A program made the translations under genes and the position numbers. Positions 8,181 through 18,641 of a stretch of 64,000 nucleotides of DNA are shown piece by piece. A model generated the notes under the pieces. That model was given only the letters and a program-made list of their open reading frames with translations, did no database searches and had not been told where the DNA came from. The stretch's first letter is position 1; each line of letters starts with the position of its first letter. Source of the stretch: Sediminibacter sp. Hel_I_10 (GTDB taxonomy: Bacteria > Bacteroidota > Bacteroidia > Flavobacteriales > Flavobacteriaceae); NCBI RefSeq assembly GCF_000688335.1, contig NZ_JHZX01000001.1, positions 992,001 through 1,056,000 on the forward strand. The letters are read 5' to 3'.

Positions 8181-10127
8181 TTAACCGTTCTTCATTTTTA
8201 GGATAATCTCTGTTCCTTGATCACTGGAATACAGATCAATCGTAGCTCCCAAATCATAAGCTCTTTTTTTCATGTTATTAATACCATTACCTGTTGGGCT
8301 TGTCTTTAAATTAAAGCCTTTACCGTCATCTGCAATTTTGAATATAAAATGATCATTTTCCGAAGTAAAATGTACCGTTATCCGTTTTGCTTCAGCATAT
8401 TTTAAAGCATTATTGATGCTTTCTTGAATAATGCGATAAATATTCATCCCTTCTACAGATGAGAATTTACGCTTTTCGATAGTTGCCGTATGATTATTAA
8501 ACTCAAACGATACGCCATGTGATGCGGCATCTGCTTTCTCTATAAAATTTGAAATTCTCAATTGTAAATCCTCTAGTTGGATTTCAGGCTTGTTCATTGC
8601 CCAAATCGTATCACGCAATTCATAAATGGTTGCCGAGGTAAATTGACTGATCATGTCTAATTTGGTGGTGAGCTTCTCATCCTTAAGGTCAAAGCCATAT
8701 TTTAAATTGTCTATAGAAGAAATGATAAAGGTCAATTGCGCGCCAATATTATCGTGGAGGTCTCGACTAATTCTTAAACGTTGCTCCTGCAATCTATTTT
8801 GGGTTTCTATTTTAATCAAGGCATCTTTAAGTTCGTTTTCTTTTCGAAGCTGTTTGTTTTTGAGTTTTTGCTGATTATAGAACAGATATCCCAAAAGTGC
8901 TAATATGAAAGCAAAGGCCAACAATCCATAGAGTTGAAAGTTCTTTTTTTGAATCGTCAATTTCTGTTCTGCTAATTCTGCTCTTTGGATAAAGAGTTCT
9001 CTCTCCTTTTTTTCGGTTTCATATTTAACCTCTAAATCTGCGATAGATTCGGCATTTTGTTTAGAAAAAACAGAATCCTTAAGTACGATAAATTGTTGCT
9101 TATGTAGGCGCGCGTTTTTAAAATCCCTGAGCATATAATAACTCTCGGCACTTGTGAGATATAATTCGGAACCAACAAGTTCTTTTTCCGGGAATTTTTT
9201 AAGCAAATCAAAACCTTTATTGGCATAATTTAGTGCCAGTTTAGGCGCATTGGTTTCATTGTATAGCGCGGCGATATTATTTAAAAGCGAAAACATACCT
9301 TTTTCATCTCCCTCAAAACCTTCTGGACGATCTAAAGCCTTTAAATAATTTTGGAGTGCCAATTCAAGTTCACCATTGACGTGATAAGCATTGGCCAGGT
9401 TATCTAATAATCTAAAGTACTCAATTTGATTATTTTTGCGCTGTGCGAGTTCTAACGCTTTTTTAAACGTAGATATGGCTTCATCAATTCGGTTTAAATC
9501 CTTTAAATTGATTCCTATGTTGTTTAAAGAGGCAATCTGATCCTGTTCTAGATTGTATTTCTCTCTTACTTTTAAAGCACGCCTATGATATTCTAGAGCC
9601 TTCTGGTTTAAGTTCATTTCTTGATAAATGAGCCCTATATTATTTAGACAATTGCCTGTACCAGCTTCATCGTGGTTGAGCTCGTTCATTTTTAAGGATT
9701 GAAAGAAGAAATCCAAGGCCTCTTGGTAGTGTCCTTTATTCCAATTGAACATCCCTAGATTGTTGATGCATTTAGCTTCTAATCCTTTAAAGCCATACTC
9801 TTGACTTAGCCGATAGGCCTCTTCAAAATAATAGTTTGCAGAGTCCGATTTACCTGCAACATCCATGTAAATGCCATAGGTATTAGTTAACTCGGTGAGG
9901 CTAAATTTGAAATTGTTTTTTTTAGCTAATTGAATGCCCTCTTCAAGAATGTGCTGAGCTTTCTTGGTGTTGTTAAAAATATAGCCAAATCCAATTTTAT
10001 TAAACATTCTTAGTTTAATAGAATCGTCTTTAGTAGCTCTAGCAACCTGATATAAACTGTCTAGGTTTTGAGAAAAGCCAACAGAAACTATTAAAAAAAA
10101 CAGCAAATAAAGCGTTCTATTTTTCAT
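8181..10127 (-). CDS. TPR-containing sensor histidine kinase (HisKA_3 type)
   Basis: 648 residues from ATG 10127; an earlier ATG at 10148 adds seven residues before an evident signal sequence (MKNRTLYLLFFLIVSVGFSQ) and is not preferred. The periplasmic part has six or more tetratricopeptide repeats (about 35-330), then a coiled coil, one transmembrane helix (about 400-420), a HisKA_3 dimerization domain with the phosphoacceptor His in ISRDLHDNIGAQ, and an HATPase_c domain (INNALKY, DDGKGFN, GNGINNMKKRA). It probably senses a periplasmic signal through the TPR array and phosphorylates the adjacent LuxR-type regulator. Confidence 0.92.
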   Translation of the reverse strand: MKNRTLYLLFFLIVSVGFSQNLDSLYQVARATKDDSIKLRMFNKIGFGYIFNNTKKAQHILEEGIQLAKKNNFKFSLTELTNTYGIYMDVAGKSDSANYYFEEAYRLSQEYGFKGLEAKCINNLGMFNWNKGHYQEALDFFFQSLKMNELNHDEAGTGNCLNNIGLIYQEMNLNQKALEYHRRALKVREKYNLEQDQIASLNNIGINLKDLNRIDEAISTFKKALELAQRKNNQIEYFRLLDNLANAYHVNGELELALQNYLKALDRPEGFEGDEKGMFSLLNNIAALYNETNAPKLALNYANKGFDLLKKFPEKELVGSELYLTSAESYYMLRDFKNARLHKQQFIVLKDSVFSKQNAESIADLEVKYETEKKERELFIQRAELAEQKLTIQKKNFQLYGLLAFAFILALLGYLFYNQQKLKNKQLRKENELKDALIKIETQNRLQEQRLRISRDLHDNIGAQLTFIISSIDNLKYGFDLKDEKLTTKLDMISQFTSATIYELRDTIWAMNKPEIQLEDLQLRISNFIEKADAASHGVSFEFNNHTATIEKRKFSSVEGMNIYRIIQESINNALKYAEAKRITVHFTSENDHFIFKIADDGKGFNLKTSPTGNGINNMKKRAYDLGATIDLYSSDQGTEIILKMKNG

Positions 10128-10330
10128 TACAGCGCATAAAAAAAGCATCAGATCATAGCGGTCTTGGGGACAACTACACTTACTGACGCTTTATTAAAAA
10201 TCGATTAATAGCATACCAAATATATTAATATTTCAAACTTTTGTAGGATTTTTTCGTCAATCCGCATTTAAAAAAGATTAAGCGCAATCTTATAAAAAAT
10301 CACGCCTAATCATAATCTCAACAACAAGAT

Positions 10331-12238
10331 TTAATTATTAAGATTGTAAGCATAAATGGTTTTATCGTTGGCCTTGTAATAGAGATAACCACCATATTCG
10401 TCCACTTGATACTCTGGTTTTTTATCTTTTAAAATAATCTCCTTATCCACCTTACCGGTATCTTTATTCACTTTTACCAAACCAACACCATCTTCTAATT
10501 TTGTGAGTATAAATTGTGCATTCTCTGTTGCAGAACTTGCTTTAAAACGTTTGGATAATACTTTAAAAGAAGCGCCTGCAATGTTTGAAAACATTTCGGC
10601 CGTACGCAAATTCTCTTTACCGTATTCGTTATAATTTCTTAAACTATTACCGTAACCCATTTTATTCATTTGAGCTTTTGCTGAGTAAGCCACAGACATC
10701 GTTATTGAAGCTGCTGCTGTAATACCAGCTGCAATCTTCATGAAACCACTTTTAGATGGCGACTTGTAATATTCATGATATATTTTCTGGCCATTTTCCT
10801 CTAATAACATGAGATTTTGTGATGAATTTAAAAATAAATTTCCATCTCTCACTTGTATATTTGTTGGCGATTCTTTCTCTTCAAAATCAACTTCAGCAAT
10901 TTCAGAGATCTCACTAGAATTAGCATCTATGGCATAAATGGTCTCGTTAGCTGAAATTAAATACCTGCTGTTGGCCTGGTCAAATGTTGATGCCACACGT
11001 TCAGCACTTTTGTATTTCAAAGGTTTTTTCCAAACCTGTTCACCATTTTCAAGATTCACAATATTGGCGTCTTCGCTGGTAATGTAGATCAACCCATTTG
11101 GTGTATGTGCCATGATCATGATATTTTCTCCAGTTTTGAGCGGTTTTTTAAACAAAGGCTCACCTTCAAAAGAAATTTTGTTGATACCACCAGATTGAAT
11201 TCCAAATAAAATACCATCTTCCATAATATAGAAATGCTGTACGTAACCTTTCGTTTTTGGAGCTTTTTCCCATAGATCTTCTCCTGAAACGGCACTTAAA
11301 AATGCGATTTCAGATTCACTTTTTGTAGAGAAAGCGCCGCCGTCACTACCGTCACCTTTATTACTTACAACAGCAAGTCCGTTGGGTAGAATTTCAAAAT
11401 TTGTGATCACGCCTTTTATTTTTCTATCGTCTTCCCACAGTTCTATACCATCTTTACCAATTTTATGAATTCTAGTATTTTTACCATTTCCTGTTGATTC
11501 AAAACCGTAAATTTCAGTTTCTGTCTCATCTGAAACCATCCAGCCGATATTTTTTATTTTAGTTTCCCAAAGGTCTTCACCCGTATGCGATTTAGCTATT
11601 AAGCCTTGAGCCGTTGGAATAATAAGGAATTCTTTAAGTAAAAGCGGAATGCCGGTAACGTTAAAATCTTTAGACAAGCCCACACGACCTGGTTTATCTA
11701 AAAAGAAACTGTAATCAAGCGTATTAGAAGCTAAATCGTAAACCGCGACTTTTGGTGTCATTTTCTCAAATTTATCACCTTCCTTTTGAATGCCACTTAC
11801 GATGAGTTTATTTTCCGGAAGTACAACGTCACAAGTGTAAATTTGATTCCAATTGTCATTTTCAGAGTTGAAAATAACCTGTCCGCTCAAATAATTTATT
11901 ACTGCTCTCTTCGTTTTTGTCAATCCTGCAAACCTAGAGTCTCCACCTTGTGAAACAACAATATAGGGAGAGTTTGGTATAAATTCCGTTTCTTCAGCTT
12001 TGAGTTTGCCAAAATCGTTAAAAACGAATATTGGCTCACTTTGATCTGGCTTAATACCCGCTAATCCATCATTGGTGGCTACCACCAACACACCGCCAAC
12101 AGTAAGGGTCATTTCATTTATATTGGCACCTAAATCATATTTTTGATTGGGCTGCTCTGCTTTTTGAGCTTGCATTGGTACTGCACTCAATAGGAGAGCA
12201 AGAATCCATAGAGACTTTAAGTAAAGTAATGTCTTCAT
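10331..12238 (-). CDS. Secreted PQQ-like beta-propeller protein
   Basis: 635 residues. Signal peptide about 1-24 (ending MQAQ). From about 30 to 490 there are repeated short beta-strand units such as GLIAKSHTGEDLWETKI, FLSAVSGEDLWEKAP and NIVNLENGEQVWKKPL, the pattern of PQQ-like/quinoprotein-type propeller blades. A hydrophobic stretch near 505-525 precedes a last blade-like region. No catalytic residues are recognisable, so a binding or structural role is possible. It follows the lipoprotein gene by 9 bp in an apparent operon beside the two-component system. Confidence 0.7.
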   Translation of the reverse strand: MKTLLYLKSLWILALLLSAVPMQAQKAEQPNQKYDLGANINEMTLTVGGVLVVATNDGLAGIKPDQSEPIFVFNDFGKLKAEETEFIPNSPYIVVSQGGDSRFAGLTKTKRAVINYLSGQVIFNSENDNWNQIYTCDVVLPENKLIVSGIQKEGDKFEKMTPKVAVYDLASNTLDYSFFLDKPGRVGLSKDFNVTGIPLLLKEFLIIPTAQGLIAKSHTGEDLWETKIKNIGWMVSDETETEIYGFESTGNGKNTRIHKIGKDGIELWEDDRKIKGVITNFEILPNGLAVVSNKGDGSDGGAFSTKSESEIAFLSAVSGEDLWEKAPKTKGYVQHFYIMEDGILFGIQSGGINKISFEGEPLFKKPLKTGENIMIMAHTPNGLIYITSEDANIVNLENGEQVWKKPLKYKSAERVASTFDQANSRYLISANETIYAIDANSSEISEIAEVDFEEKESPTNIQVRDGNLFLNSSQNLMLLEENGQKIYHEYYKSPSKSGFMKIAAGITAAASITMSVAYSAKAQMNKMGYGNSLRNYNEYGKENLRTAEMFSNIAGASFKVLSKRFKASSATENAQFILTKLEDGVGLVKVNKDTGKVDKEIILKDKKPEYQVDEYGGYLYYKANDKTIYAYNLNN

Positions 12239-12247
12239 AACTGACGG

Positions 12248-12790
12248 TTATTGTACTTGTTTTTCAAGATTAAATGAGCCATCTGTAATGTTCTTGACAG
12301 AATTATCACCGTTTAAATTCTTACACGTAAACTCAAAGGTTCCTAGAATTTTGGTATCTGTTTCTTCAGAAATACTAATGGATCCTACAGATAGATTCTC
12401 ATAAGGCGCTTGCCAAAGTTCTGTGGTAGACGCTTGTGGATTGCTTAAGTTCACATCCGTTTCACTATAAGAAGCTACATTTACGCCCGTTAACACATCT
12501 CCGTCAATCATATAGGTTCCAACACCTTCATAATTAAATATGTTAAATGAAAATGCTTTGCCGTCACTATTAGTAGCGATAATTAACAAAGTTTGAGCAG
12601 ATCCAGAGTTAGCAATAGTTGCAGAAGATGAGATCTCCAAAGATTGGTAAGATGCCCCATCAACCTTGGCAGATAGCGTTCCTGATGCTGCGTTTCCTGA
12701 AGATCCGCCGTCATCATCACTAGAACATGATGTTAAACTCATTACTGATCCTATCAGTAAAAAAACAATTAGTTGGTTTAATTTTCTCAT
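12248..12790 (-). CDS. Small lipoprotein (DUF6252-like)
   Basis: 180 residues. The N-terminus has a lipoprotein signal with lipobox SLTSC (Cys about 22) followed by SSDDDGGSSG, an acidic/Gly-rich linker typical of surface-exposed Bacteroidota lipoproteins. The rest is a beta-rich domain (SAKVDGASYQSLE, FNIFNYEGVGTYMID) resembling flavobacterial DUF6252-type lipoproteins. Function unknown. It is first in an operon with the beta-propeller protein; a candidate response-regulator site lies upstream. Confidence 0.75.
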   Translation of the reverse strand: MRKLNQLIVFLLIGSVMSLTSCSSDDDGGSSGNAASGTLSAKVDGASYQSLEISSSATIANSGSAQTLLIIATNSDGKAFSFNIFNYEGVGTYMIDGDVLTGVNVASYSETDVNLSNPQASTTELWQAPYENLSVGSISISEETDTKILGTFEFTCKNLNGDNSVKNITDGSFNLEKQVQ

Positions 12791-12820
12791 TGTTGATATT
12801 TTTAATGGTTACTAATGAGA

Positions 12821-12868
12821 CAAATATGTAGTAAAACGAAACCTTATGCAATACGGCAAATGACGTAT
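12821..12868 (-). promoter_or_regulatory. Candidate response-regulator operator plus -7 element
   Basis: ATACG-N8-CGTAT at 12851-12868. On the minus strand CATATTTG (12821-12828; 7 of 8 to TAnnTTTG) is centred 35 bp downstream, identical to the geometry before the response-regulator gene. Read on the transcribed strand the two spacers share the central ATTTG. Transcription would begin about 12815, giving a 25-nt leader before the lipoprotein. Confidence 0.5.
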
Positions 12869-12916
12869 ATTTACATAACTAATTGAAATTAAGTTGTTTA
12901 AATTCTAAGTAATCAA

Positions 12917-13879
12917 TTAAAACTGAATGTGTGGAAACTGTGCGGTCAAGGCCTCTTGCTTTTTCTTGAGTTGGGCTAAAAATGTTTGATGCGCTGCCGA
13001 AATGGGATTCACGGGACGATGCGCTAATCCTTTTTGAATCGTCGCAACGCTTTCCATAACGGCTGTAGTTTCTTCGGAAATGTAAACCTCTTGAAAACGC
13101 TCCCAGATATAATCAATAGCCGTCGTATTTGGGTGGAGCATGTCTTCCTTGTAAAAACGATAATCTCTAAGCTCGTCCATCATGATTTCATAAGAAGGAA
13201 AATAGAAAGCGGAATGTTTTATTGAAGGTGACCCATTAAGAAAACCATGAATTGCTGAAATCAAATGCGACTTACTTTGCGTATTTTCTATAAAACCATC
13301 TTTGAGATGTCGTACGGGAGACACCGTAAAAATAAAGCCCACGTTGGGATTGATGCTCGAAATCATGCTTGTTATGGCATCCAACGATTCTGAAATGGTT
13401 GCTACGGAAAGTAACTCCTTTAAAAATTTCTTTTGGGGCACTTTATGGCAATTGGCAACATAGGTATCGGTCTCAATAAAGCGATAGGCCCATGCCGTTC
13501 CCAAAGTGATGATGACATGTGAGGCCGACTTTAGAAATTGATGCGTTTTTTCAATCTGAGTATTTAGTTGCTCAAGTAAATCTAATTTAGATGGATGACT
13601 GAGACGAGAATGCGCATCATAGCAATGCCACTGCTCGTTTAGCTGAAAAACATCTTCCTCAGCATAGACGTCTTTATTGATTGCCTTAGTTACAAAGTTT
13701 TCTATGGCCAAGGGATGAAATAAGATCCCAAAGGGGTTGCTTAAGCCTTGAAATTTATAATAGTCAAACTTGTCTCCAATGTGCTCAGAAAAACAAGATC
13801 CTAAAAGCAAGACTTTTGATTCATAATGTATTGAACCAGAAGCATTTTGATGTAAAGGTAGTTTTGTTTGAAGCTTCAT
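12917..13879 (-). CDS. GSCFA-domain protein
   Basis: 320 residues. VLLLGSCFSEHIG (about 24-36) carries the name-giving GSCFA/GSCFS motif, and LSNPFGILFHPLAIE and VTLGTAWAY-type segments follow. GSCFA proteins are SGNH-hydrolase-like and found mostly in Bacteroidota; the substrate is unknown. No signal peptide is seen, so it is probably cytoplasmic. It lies between alaS (87 bp upstream on the same strand) and the lipoprotein operon. Confidence 0.88.
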   Translation of the reverse strand: MKLQTKLPLHQNASGSIHYESKVLLLGSCFSEHIGDKFDYYKFQGLSNPFGILFHPLAIENFVTKAINKDVYAEEDVFQLNEQWHCYDAHSRLSHPSKLDLLEQLNTQIEKTHQFLKSASHVIITLGTAWAYRFIETDTYVANCHKVPQKKFLKELLSVATISESLDAITSMISSINPNVGFIFTVSPVRHLKDGFIENTQSKSHLISAIHGFLNGSPSIKHSAFYFPSYEIMMDELRDYRFYKEDMLHPNTTAIDYIWERFQEVYISEETTAVMESVATIQKGLAHRPVNPISAAHQTFLAQLKKKQEALTAQFPHIQF

Positions 13880-13966
13880 CTATTATGTATATCAATTAGC
13901 CTATAAGTAGTACCTAAACTTATAAAAGGCCATTCTTTAGTTCAAATTCGAGCTGGCAACAACAAA

Positions 13967-16606
13967 TCATAAATAGCCTTCAGCGGCCTTCAAAGCCTCA
14001 GCAATTCCTGCGGGATGCTTGCCTCCTGCCGTTGCAAAAAAGGGCTGACCTCCGCCACCGCCTTGAATGTGTTTCCCAAGTTCTCTTACAATCTGGCCCG
14101 CATTTAGATTTTTGTTAGCTACAAGATCTTTTGAAATGTAACAAGATAGAATTGCCTTACCATTATCTTCCGCAGCAAATAATAAGAACAGATTATCAAA
14201 TTGGCTTCCCAATTCAAAGCAAACATCCTTAATACCCGAAGCGTCCAAATCTAATTTTTTAGCTAAAAACTGAACCCCATTGATCGTTTTCAATTCATTT
14301 TTAAGATCCGATTTAATGCTGCTCGCTTTCTCCTTCATCAAACTTTCCACTTGCTTTTTAAGCGTGGAATTTTCCTCTTGAAGTTGTTGCAATGCTTTGA
14401 TGGGCTCCTTAACGTTATTGAGCAAATCTTTCATTTCAAAATAAGCGCGATTGTTTTCAAAGTAAAACTCTTTTACAGCGTCGCTTGTTATGGCCTCTAT
14501 TCGTCTTATTCCTGCGGCCACAGCTCCTTCTGATACAATCTTAAAATGCCAAATATCGCCTGTATTATCTACATGAGTTCCTCCACAAAGCTCTATGGAT
14601 TTTCCGAATCTTACGGCTCTTACCGTATCACCATACTTCTCCCCAAAAAGGGCCATTGCGCCTTGATTGATTGCTTGTTCCATCGGGATATTACGCTCCT
14701 CTTGTAAAGGCAACTTCCCTGCAATTCTAGCATTTACAAAGTCTTCTACTTCATTTAATTCATCCACCGTTAATTTGGCGAAATGAGAAAAGTCAAATCG
14801 TAAATATTTGGAATGCACTGCAGAGCCTTTTTGCTCAACATGTGTGCCTAAAATTTCTCTTAAGGCTTGATGCAACAAATGGGTTGCGGTATGATTACAT
14901 TCGGTACGATAGCGCTGTTTGGCATCTACACTTGCCTTAAAGCTAGAGTTGAGATCCTTTGGTAAATTCTTAGCGAAATGAACAATGACATTATTCTCTT
15001 TTTTGGTATCTAAGATATACACCACATCGCCATGAACATCTTCTAAATACCCTTTATCCCCAACTTGACCACCACCTTCTGCGTAAAAAGGCGTGAGATT
15101 GAAAACCAATTGATACAGTTCTCCATCTTTTTTAGAGGTTACTTTTCGATAGCGCGTGAGTTTTACCTGAGCCTCTAAAGTATCATAACCTACAAATTCC
15201 TGCTCTTGGTCCTCCACCAAAACCGTCCAGTCATCAGATTTGAGTTCTGATGCTTGCTTGCCACGGTCTTGTTGGGCTTTTAGCTTTTGTTTAAAGTCGG
15301 CCTCATTATAAGTATAGCCTTGTTCCCTTAAGATTAACTCGGTCAAATCTTCAGGAAAACCATACGTGTCTTTAAGCTCAAAAACTTTAGCTCCTGAAAT
15401 TTCCTTAGAAGTAGCCCCTTTTATGATGCCATCTAAAAGCACCAAACCTTGATCCAATGTTCTTAAAAAAGAGGCCTCCTCTTCCTTGATGACATTTTCT
15501 ATTAACTGCCGCTGCTCCTTTAATTCAGGAAAGGCTTGCCCCATTTTTTTAATAAGTACATCTACCAAACGGTAAATAAAGGGTTCGTTTTGATCTAAAA
15601 AGGTAAACCCGTACCGTACCGCACGGCGTAAAATTCGTCTAATCACATAACCAGCACCAGTGTTACTTGGCAATTGACCATCTACAATAGAAAAAGCTAC
15701 CGCTCTTACATGGTCTGAAATGACCCTAATGGCAATATTCACTTTGTCTTCAACTTCGGTAAGCTTTTGACCTGGTTTTTGAACGCTATAGGTTTTATCG
15801 GTTATGGTTTCTATTTCCCTTATGATGGGTGTAAATACATCGGTATCATAATTAGATTGTACACCTTGCAATACCATGCATAAACGTTCAAACCCCATCC
15901 CGGTATCAATGTGTTTATCAGGAAGGTTTTCTAAGCTACCATTGGCTTTGCGATTGTATTGCATGAATACCAAATTCCAAATTTCAACGACCTGCGGATG
16001 ATCTTGATTAACCAAGGATTTCCCGTCTACCTTCGCTTTTTCTTCTTCAGAACGGATATCGACATGAATCTCACTACAGGGTCCACAAGGACCCTGATCT
16101 CCCATTTCCCAGAAATTATCCTTTTTATTACCCATCAAAATCCGGTCTTCGGGCACTAAGGTTTTCCAAATATCATAAGCTTCTTGATCCATAGGGATAT
16201 TGTCGCCTTCATCACCTTCAAAAACCGACACGTAGAGTATGTCTTTATCAATCTCAAATTTTTCGGTCAACAGTTCCCAAGCCCAAGCTATCGCTTCTTC
16301 CTTGAAATAATCTCCAAAGCTCCAATTGCCCAACATTTCAAAAAGTGTATGGTGATAGGTATCATACCCCACCTCTTCCAAATCGTTGTGCTTTCCAGAT
16401 ACCCGGAGGCACTTTTGTGAATCGGTTAAACGGTTGTTCTTTGGCTTTGCATTTCCGAGGAAATATTCTTTAAAAGGTGCCATCCCTGAGTTGACAAACA
16501 TCAAGGTGGGATCATCTTTCAAAACCATTGGCGCTGAGGGCACAATACTGTGATTTTTATCCTTAAAAAAATTTAAAAAAGTATTTCGAATATCTTGAGA
16601 CTTCAT
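13967..16606 (-). CDS. alaS: Alanyl-tRNA synthetase
   Basis: 879 residues, normal length. The class II catalytic core starts [19 protein letters not shown]. The editing domain has [11 protein letters not shown] and the distal CGGTH zinc motif, and the C-terminal DHHA1 region has [14 protein letters not shown]. It charges tRNA-Ala and clears mischarged Ser/Gly. It is divergent from the M23 peptidase gene. Confidence 0.98.
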   Translation of the reverse strand: MKSQDIRNTFLNFFKDKNHSIVPSAPMVLKDDPTLMFVNSGMAPFKEYFLGNAKPKNNRLTDSQKCLRVSGKHNDLEEVGYDTYHHTLFEMLGNWSFGDYFKEEAIAWAWELLTEKFEIDKDILYVSVFEGDEGDNIPMDQEAYDIWKTLVPEDRILMGNKKDNFWEMGDQGPCGPCSEIHVDIRSEEEKAKVDGKSLVNQDHPQVVEIWNLVFMQYNRKANGSLENLPDKHIDTGMGFERLCMVLQGVQSNYDTDVFTPIIREIETITDKTYSVQKPGQKLTEVEDKVNIAIRVISDHVRAVAFSIVDGQLPSNTGAGYVIRRILRRAVRYGFTFLDQNEPFIYRLVDVLIKKMGQAFPELKEQRQLIENVIKEEEASFLRTLDQGLVLLDGIIKGATSKEISGAKVFELKDTYGFPEDLTELILREQGYTYNEADFKQKLKAQQDRGKQASELKSDDWTVLVEDQEQEFVGYDTLEAQVKLTRYRKVTSKKDGELYQLVFNLTPFYAEGGGQVGDKGYLEDVHGDVVYILDTKKENNVIVHFAKNLPKDLNSSFKASVDAKQRYRTECNHTATHLLHQALREILGTHVEQKGSAVHSKYLRFDFSHFAKLTVDELNEVEDFVNARIAGKLPLQEERNIPMEQAINQGAMALFGEKYGDTVRAVRFGKSIELCGGTHVDNTGDIWHFKIVSEGAVAAGIRRIEAITSDAVKEFYFENNRAYFEMKDLLNNVKEPIKALQQLQEENSTLKKQVESLMKEKASSIKSDLKNELKTINGVQFLAKKLDLDASGIKDVCFELGSQFDNLFLLFAAEDNGKAILSCYISKDLVANKNLNAGQIVRELGKHIQGGGGGQPFFATAGGKHPAGIAEALKAAEGYL

Positions 16607-16661
16607 AATCAGTTTATAACACGATGTTTCTTAGATATTACTTTAAATAAGAAACAATTTA

Positions 16662-16669
16662 TATATTTG
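16662..16669 (+). promoter_or_regulatory. Perfect -7 element (TATATTTG) before the M23 peptidase gene
   Basis: TATATTTG matches TAnnTTTG exactly. Transcription would begin about 16676, downstream of a possible GTG start at 16669, which supports the ATG at 16711 as the real start. I could not find a convincing TTG -33 box. Confidence 0.45.
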
Positions 16670-16710
16670 TGAAACGTTCTGTTCCCTGCAAAAATAGAAC
16701 TTTTATAGCT

Positions 16711-17682
16711 ATGGCTAAAGTAAAATATTATTACGATCCAGATACGCTGTCCTATCGAAAGATAGAGCGTAAAAAACGCACCACAATAAAGTTTGCTTCT
16801 ATATTTATATTGGCGGCGGCATTGTTTGGGTTTCTGTTCGTATTTATGGCCAGTCAATTTGTGGAGTCGCCCAGAGAACGCGCTTTAAAGCGTGAACTCG
16901 TCAATTTACAATTACAATACGAAATTTTAAATGAAAGTGTTGATGAGGCCTTTGCTGCGTTGCAAAATGTTGAAGAACGTGACAATGCCATTTACAGGCT
17001 GTACTTTGAAGCCAATCCCATTCCAGAAGAACAACGCCGTGCCGGTTTTGGTGGGGTTAATCGGTATAAAAAATACGAGGGTTTTGACAACTCTAAATTG
17101 ATTATAGAAAGTAATAAACGTTTAGATCAATTACAAAAAGCCGTCGTTGTACAATCACGCTCACTTGATGAAATTGCAAAATTAGCAGAAGATAAAGAGA
17201 AATTTTTATCTGCAATCCCTGCCATTCAGCCCGTTAGAAATGAAGATATGAAATATGTAGCTTCAGGATATGGTTACCGAACAGACCCGTTTACTAAGGT
17301 TAGAAAATTTCATTTTGGGATGGACTTTACTGCCCCTCGAGGAACGCCGATCTTCGCAACCGGTGATGGTGTGATTGCTCGAGCAGATAATAAATCAACC
17401 GGTTATGGCAACCACATTAGGATTGACCACGGTTATGGTTACATTTCCTTATATGCCCATTTATATAAATATAATGTGAAGCCCAATCAAAAGGTGAAAC
17501 GCGGCGATCTTATAGGTTATGTCGGCAGTACGGGCCGATCTGAAGCCCCACACCTTCATTACGAAGTATGGAAAGATGAGGACCGCATTAATCCAATTAA
17601 TTTTTACTACGGAAACTTGACTGCAGAAGAATATGCTCTAATGCTTAAGAAAGCATCCCTAGAAAACCAATCTCTAGATTGA
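16711..17682 (+). CDS. M23-family peptidoglycan endopeptidase
   Basis: 323 residues from ATG 16711 (MAKVKYYYDP), chosen over GTG 16669. One transmembrane helix (about 30-50) is followed by a coiled-coil region (about 58-170) and a LytM/M23 domain (about 195-305) with the zinc ligands in HFGMDFTAP and the HxH motif in APHLHYEVW. The full ligand set is present, so it should be active. It probably cleaves peptidoglycan cross-links in the periplasm during growth or division. It is followed by merR after 4 bp. Confidence 0.92.
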   Translation: MAKVKYYYDPDTLSYRKIERKKRTTIKFASIFILAAALFGFLFVFMASQFVESPRERALKRELVNLQLQYEILNESVDEAFAALQNVEERDNAIYRLYFEANPIPEEQRRAGFGGVNRYKKYEGFDNSKLIIESNKRLDQLQKAVVVQSRSLDEIAKLAEDKEKFLSAIPAIQPVRNEDMKYVASGYGYRTDPFTKVRKFHFGMDFTAPRGTPIFATGDGVIARADNKSTGYGNHIRIDHGYGYISLYAHLYKYNVKPNQKVKRGDLIGYVGSTGRSEAPHLHYEVWKDEDRINPINFYYGNLTAEEYALMLKKASLENQSLD

Positions 17683-17686
17683 TGCC

Positions 17687-18016
17687 ATGCACATAGACCT
17701 TCCTGAAAAACGCTATTACGGTATTGGCGAAGTCGCCAAGGCTTTTGACGTGAACACCTCTCTCATTCGGTTTTGGGAAAAGGAGTTTGACGTTCTCAAA
17801 CCTAAAAAGAATGCCAAAGGCAATCGAAAATTCACACCTGAAGACATCAAAAACCTTAAGTTCATTTACCATTTGGTAAAAGAACGCGGGTTTACTTTAG
17901 ACGGTGCTAAAACACATCTCAAAGAAGAAAAGCAACAGGCGCTCAACACCTTTGAGATTATTGATAAATTAGAGGGCATCAAGGCCCAACTCGTTAAAAT
18001 AAAATCACAACTCTAA
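17687..18016 (+). CDS. MerR-family transcriptional regulator
   Basis: 109 residues. The N-terminal winged helix-turn-helix (KRYYGIGEVAKAFDVNTSLI, then RFWEKEFDVL) is typical of the short flavobacterial MerR proteins linked to M23 peptidase genes. The C-terminus is a helical dimerization segment without obvious metal-binding cysteines. It is co-directional with and 4 bp after the peptidase, and 11 bp before lemA, so likely part of the same transcript. Target unknown. Confidence 0.88.
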   Translation: MHIDLPEKRYYGIGEVAKAFDVNTSLIRFWEKEFDVLKPKKNAKGNRKFTPEDIKNLKFIYHLVKERGFTLDGAKTHLKEEKQQALNTFEIIDKLEGIKAQLVKIKSQL

Positions 18017-18027
18017 AACCAACTATC

Positions 18028-18630
18028 ATGAAAAAATGGCTTATTCCCGTAATTATAATTGGCCTTTTGGTCGTAGCACTTTACTCTTGGGGCAAAGGAT
18101 TCAACAATACCGCTGTGGAGCTTAATGAAAATGTAAGCGAGGCATGGGGTAATGTGCAAACGTCTTATCAAAGAAGAAATGATCTTATCGGTAACTTGGT
18201 TAATACGGTAAAGGGAGCAGCAGATTTTGAGAGAACTACCTTGACCGATGTTATTGAAGCCCGTGCAAAAGCAACGCAAACTACCATTGATCCTTCTAAT
18301 ATTACGCCAGAACAGTTAAAACAATTCAACGAAGCACAAGGTGGCTTGAGCAGCGCCCTTTCTCGTTTATTGGTTACTGTTGAGCGCTATCCTGAATTAA
18401 AGGCCAATCAGAACTTTTTAAAACTACAAGACGAATTAACTAGTACAGAAAACACGATACAAACTGCTAGAACCCGCTATAATGAAGCCATTAAACCTTA
18501 TAATAACCACGTTAAGAAATTCCCGAATTCTATTTTAGCAGGACTCTTTGGTTTTGAAGGCAAGGCTTATTTTGATGCAGAAGCAGGTGCAGAAAAGCCA
18601 GTCGATGTTGAGTTTGATTTTAATAATTAA
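18028..18630 (+). CDS. lemA: LemA family protein
   Basis: 200 residues. A single N-terminal membrane helix (about 3-22) is followed by the LemA helical domain, with NEAWGNVQ-type and QRRNDLIGNLVNTVKGAADFE segments and a C-terminal FPNSILAGLFGF motif. LemA proteins are membrane-anchored with a soluble helical part; molecular role uncertain. It forms a cluster with the two TPM-domain genes that follow, a common association. Confidence 0.95.
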   Translation: MKKWLIPVIIIGLLVVALYSWGKGFNNTAVELNENVSEAWGNVQTSYQRRNDLIGNLVNTVKGAADFERTTLTDVIEARAKATQTTIDPSNITPEQLKQFNEAQGGLSSALSRLLVTVERYPELKANQNFLKLQDELTSTENTIQTARTRYNEAIKPYNNHVKKFPNSILAGLFGFEGKAYFDAEAGAEKPVDVEFDFNN

Positions 18631-18641
18631 TTCCTACGGAA

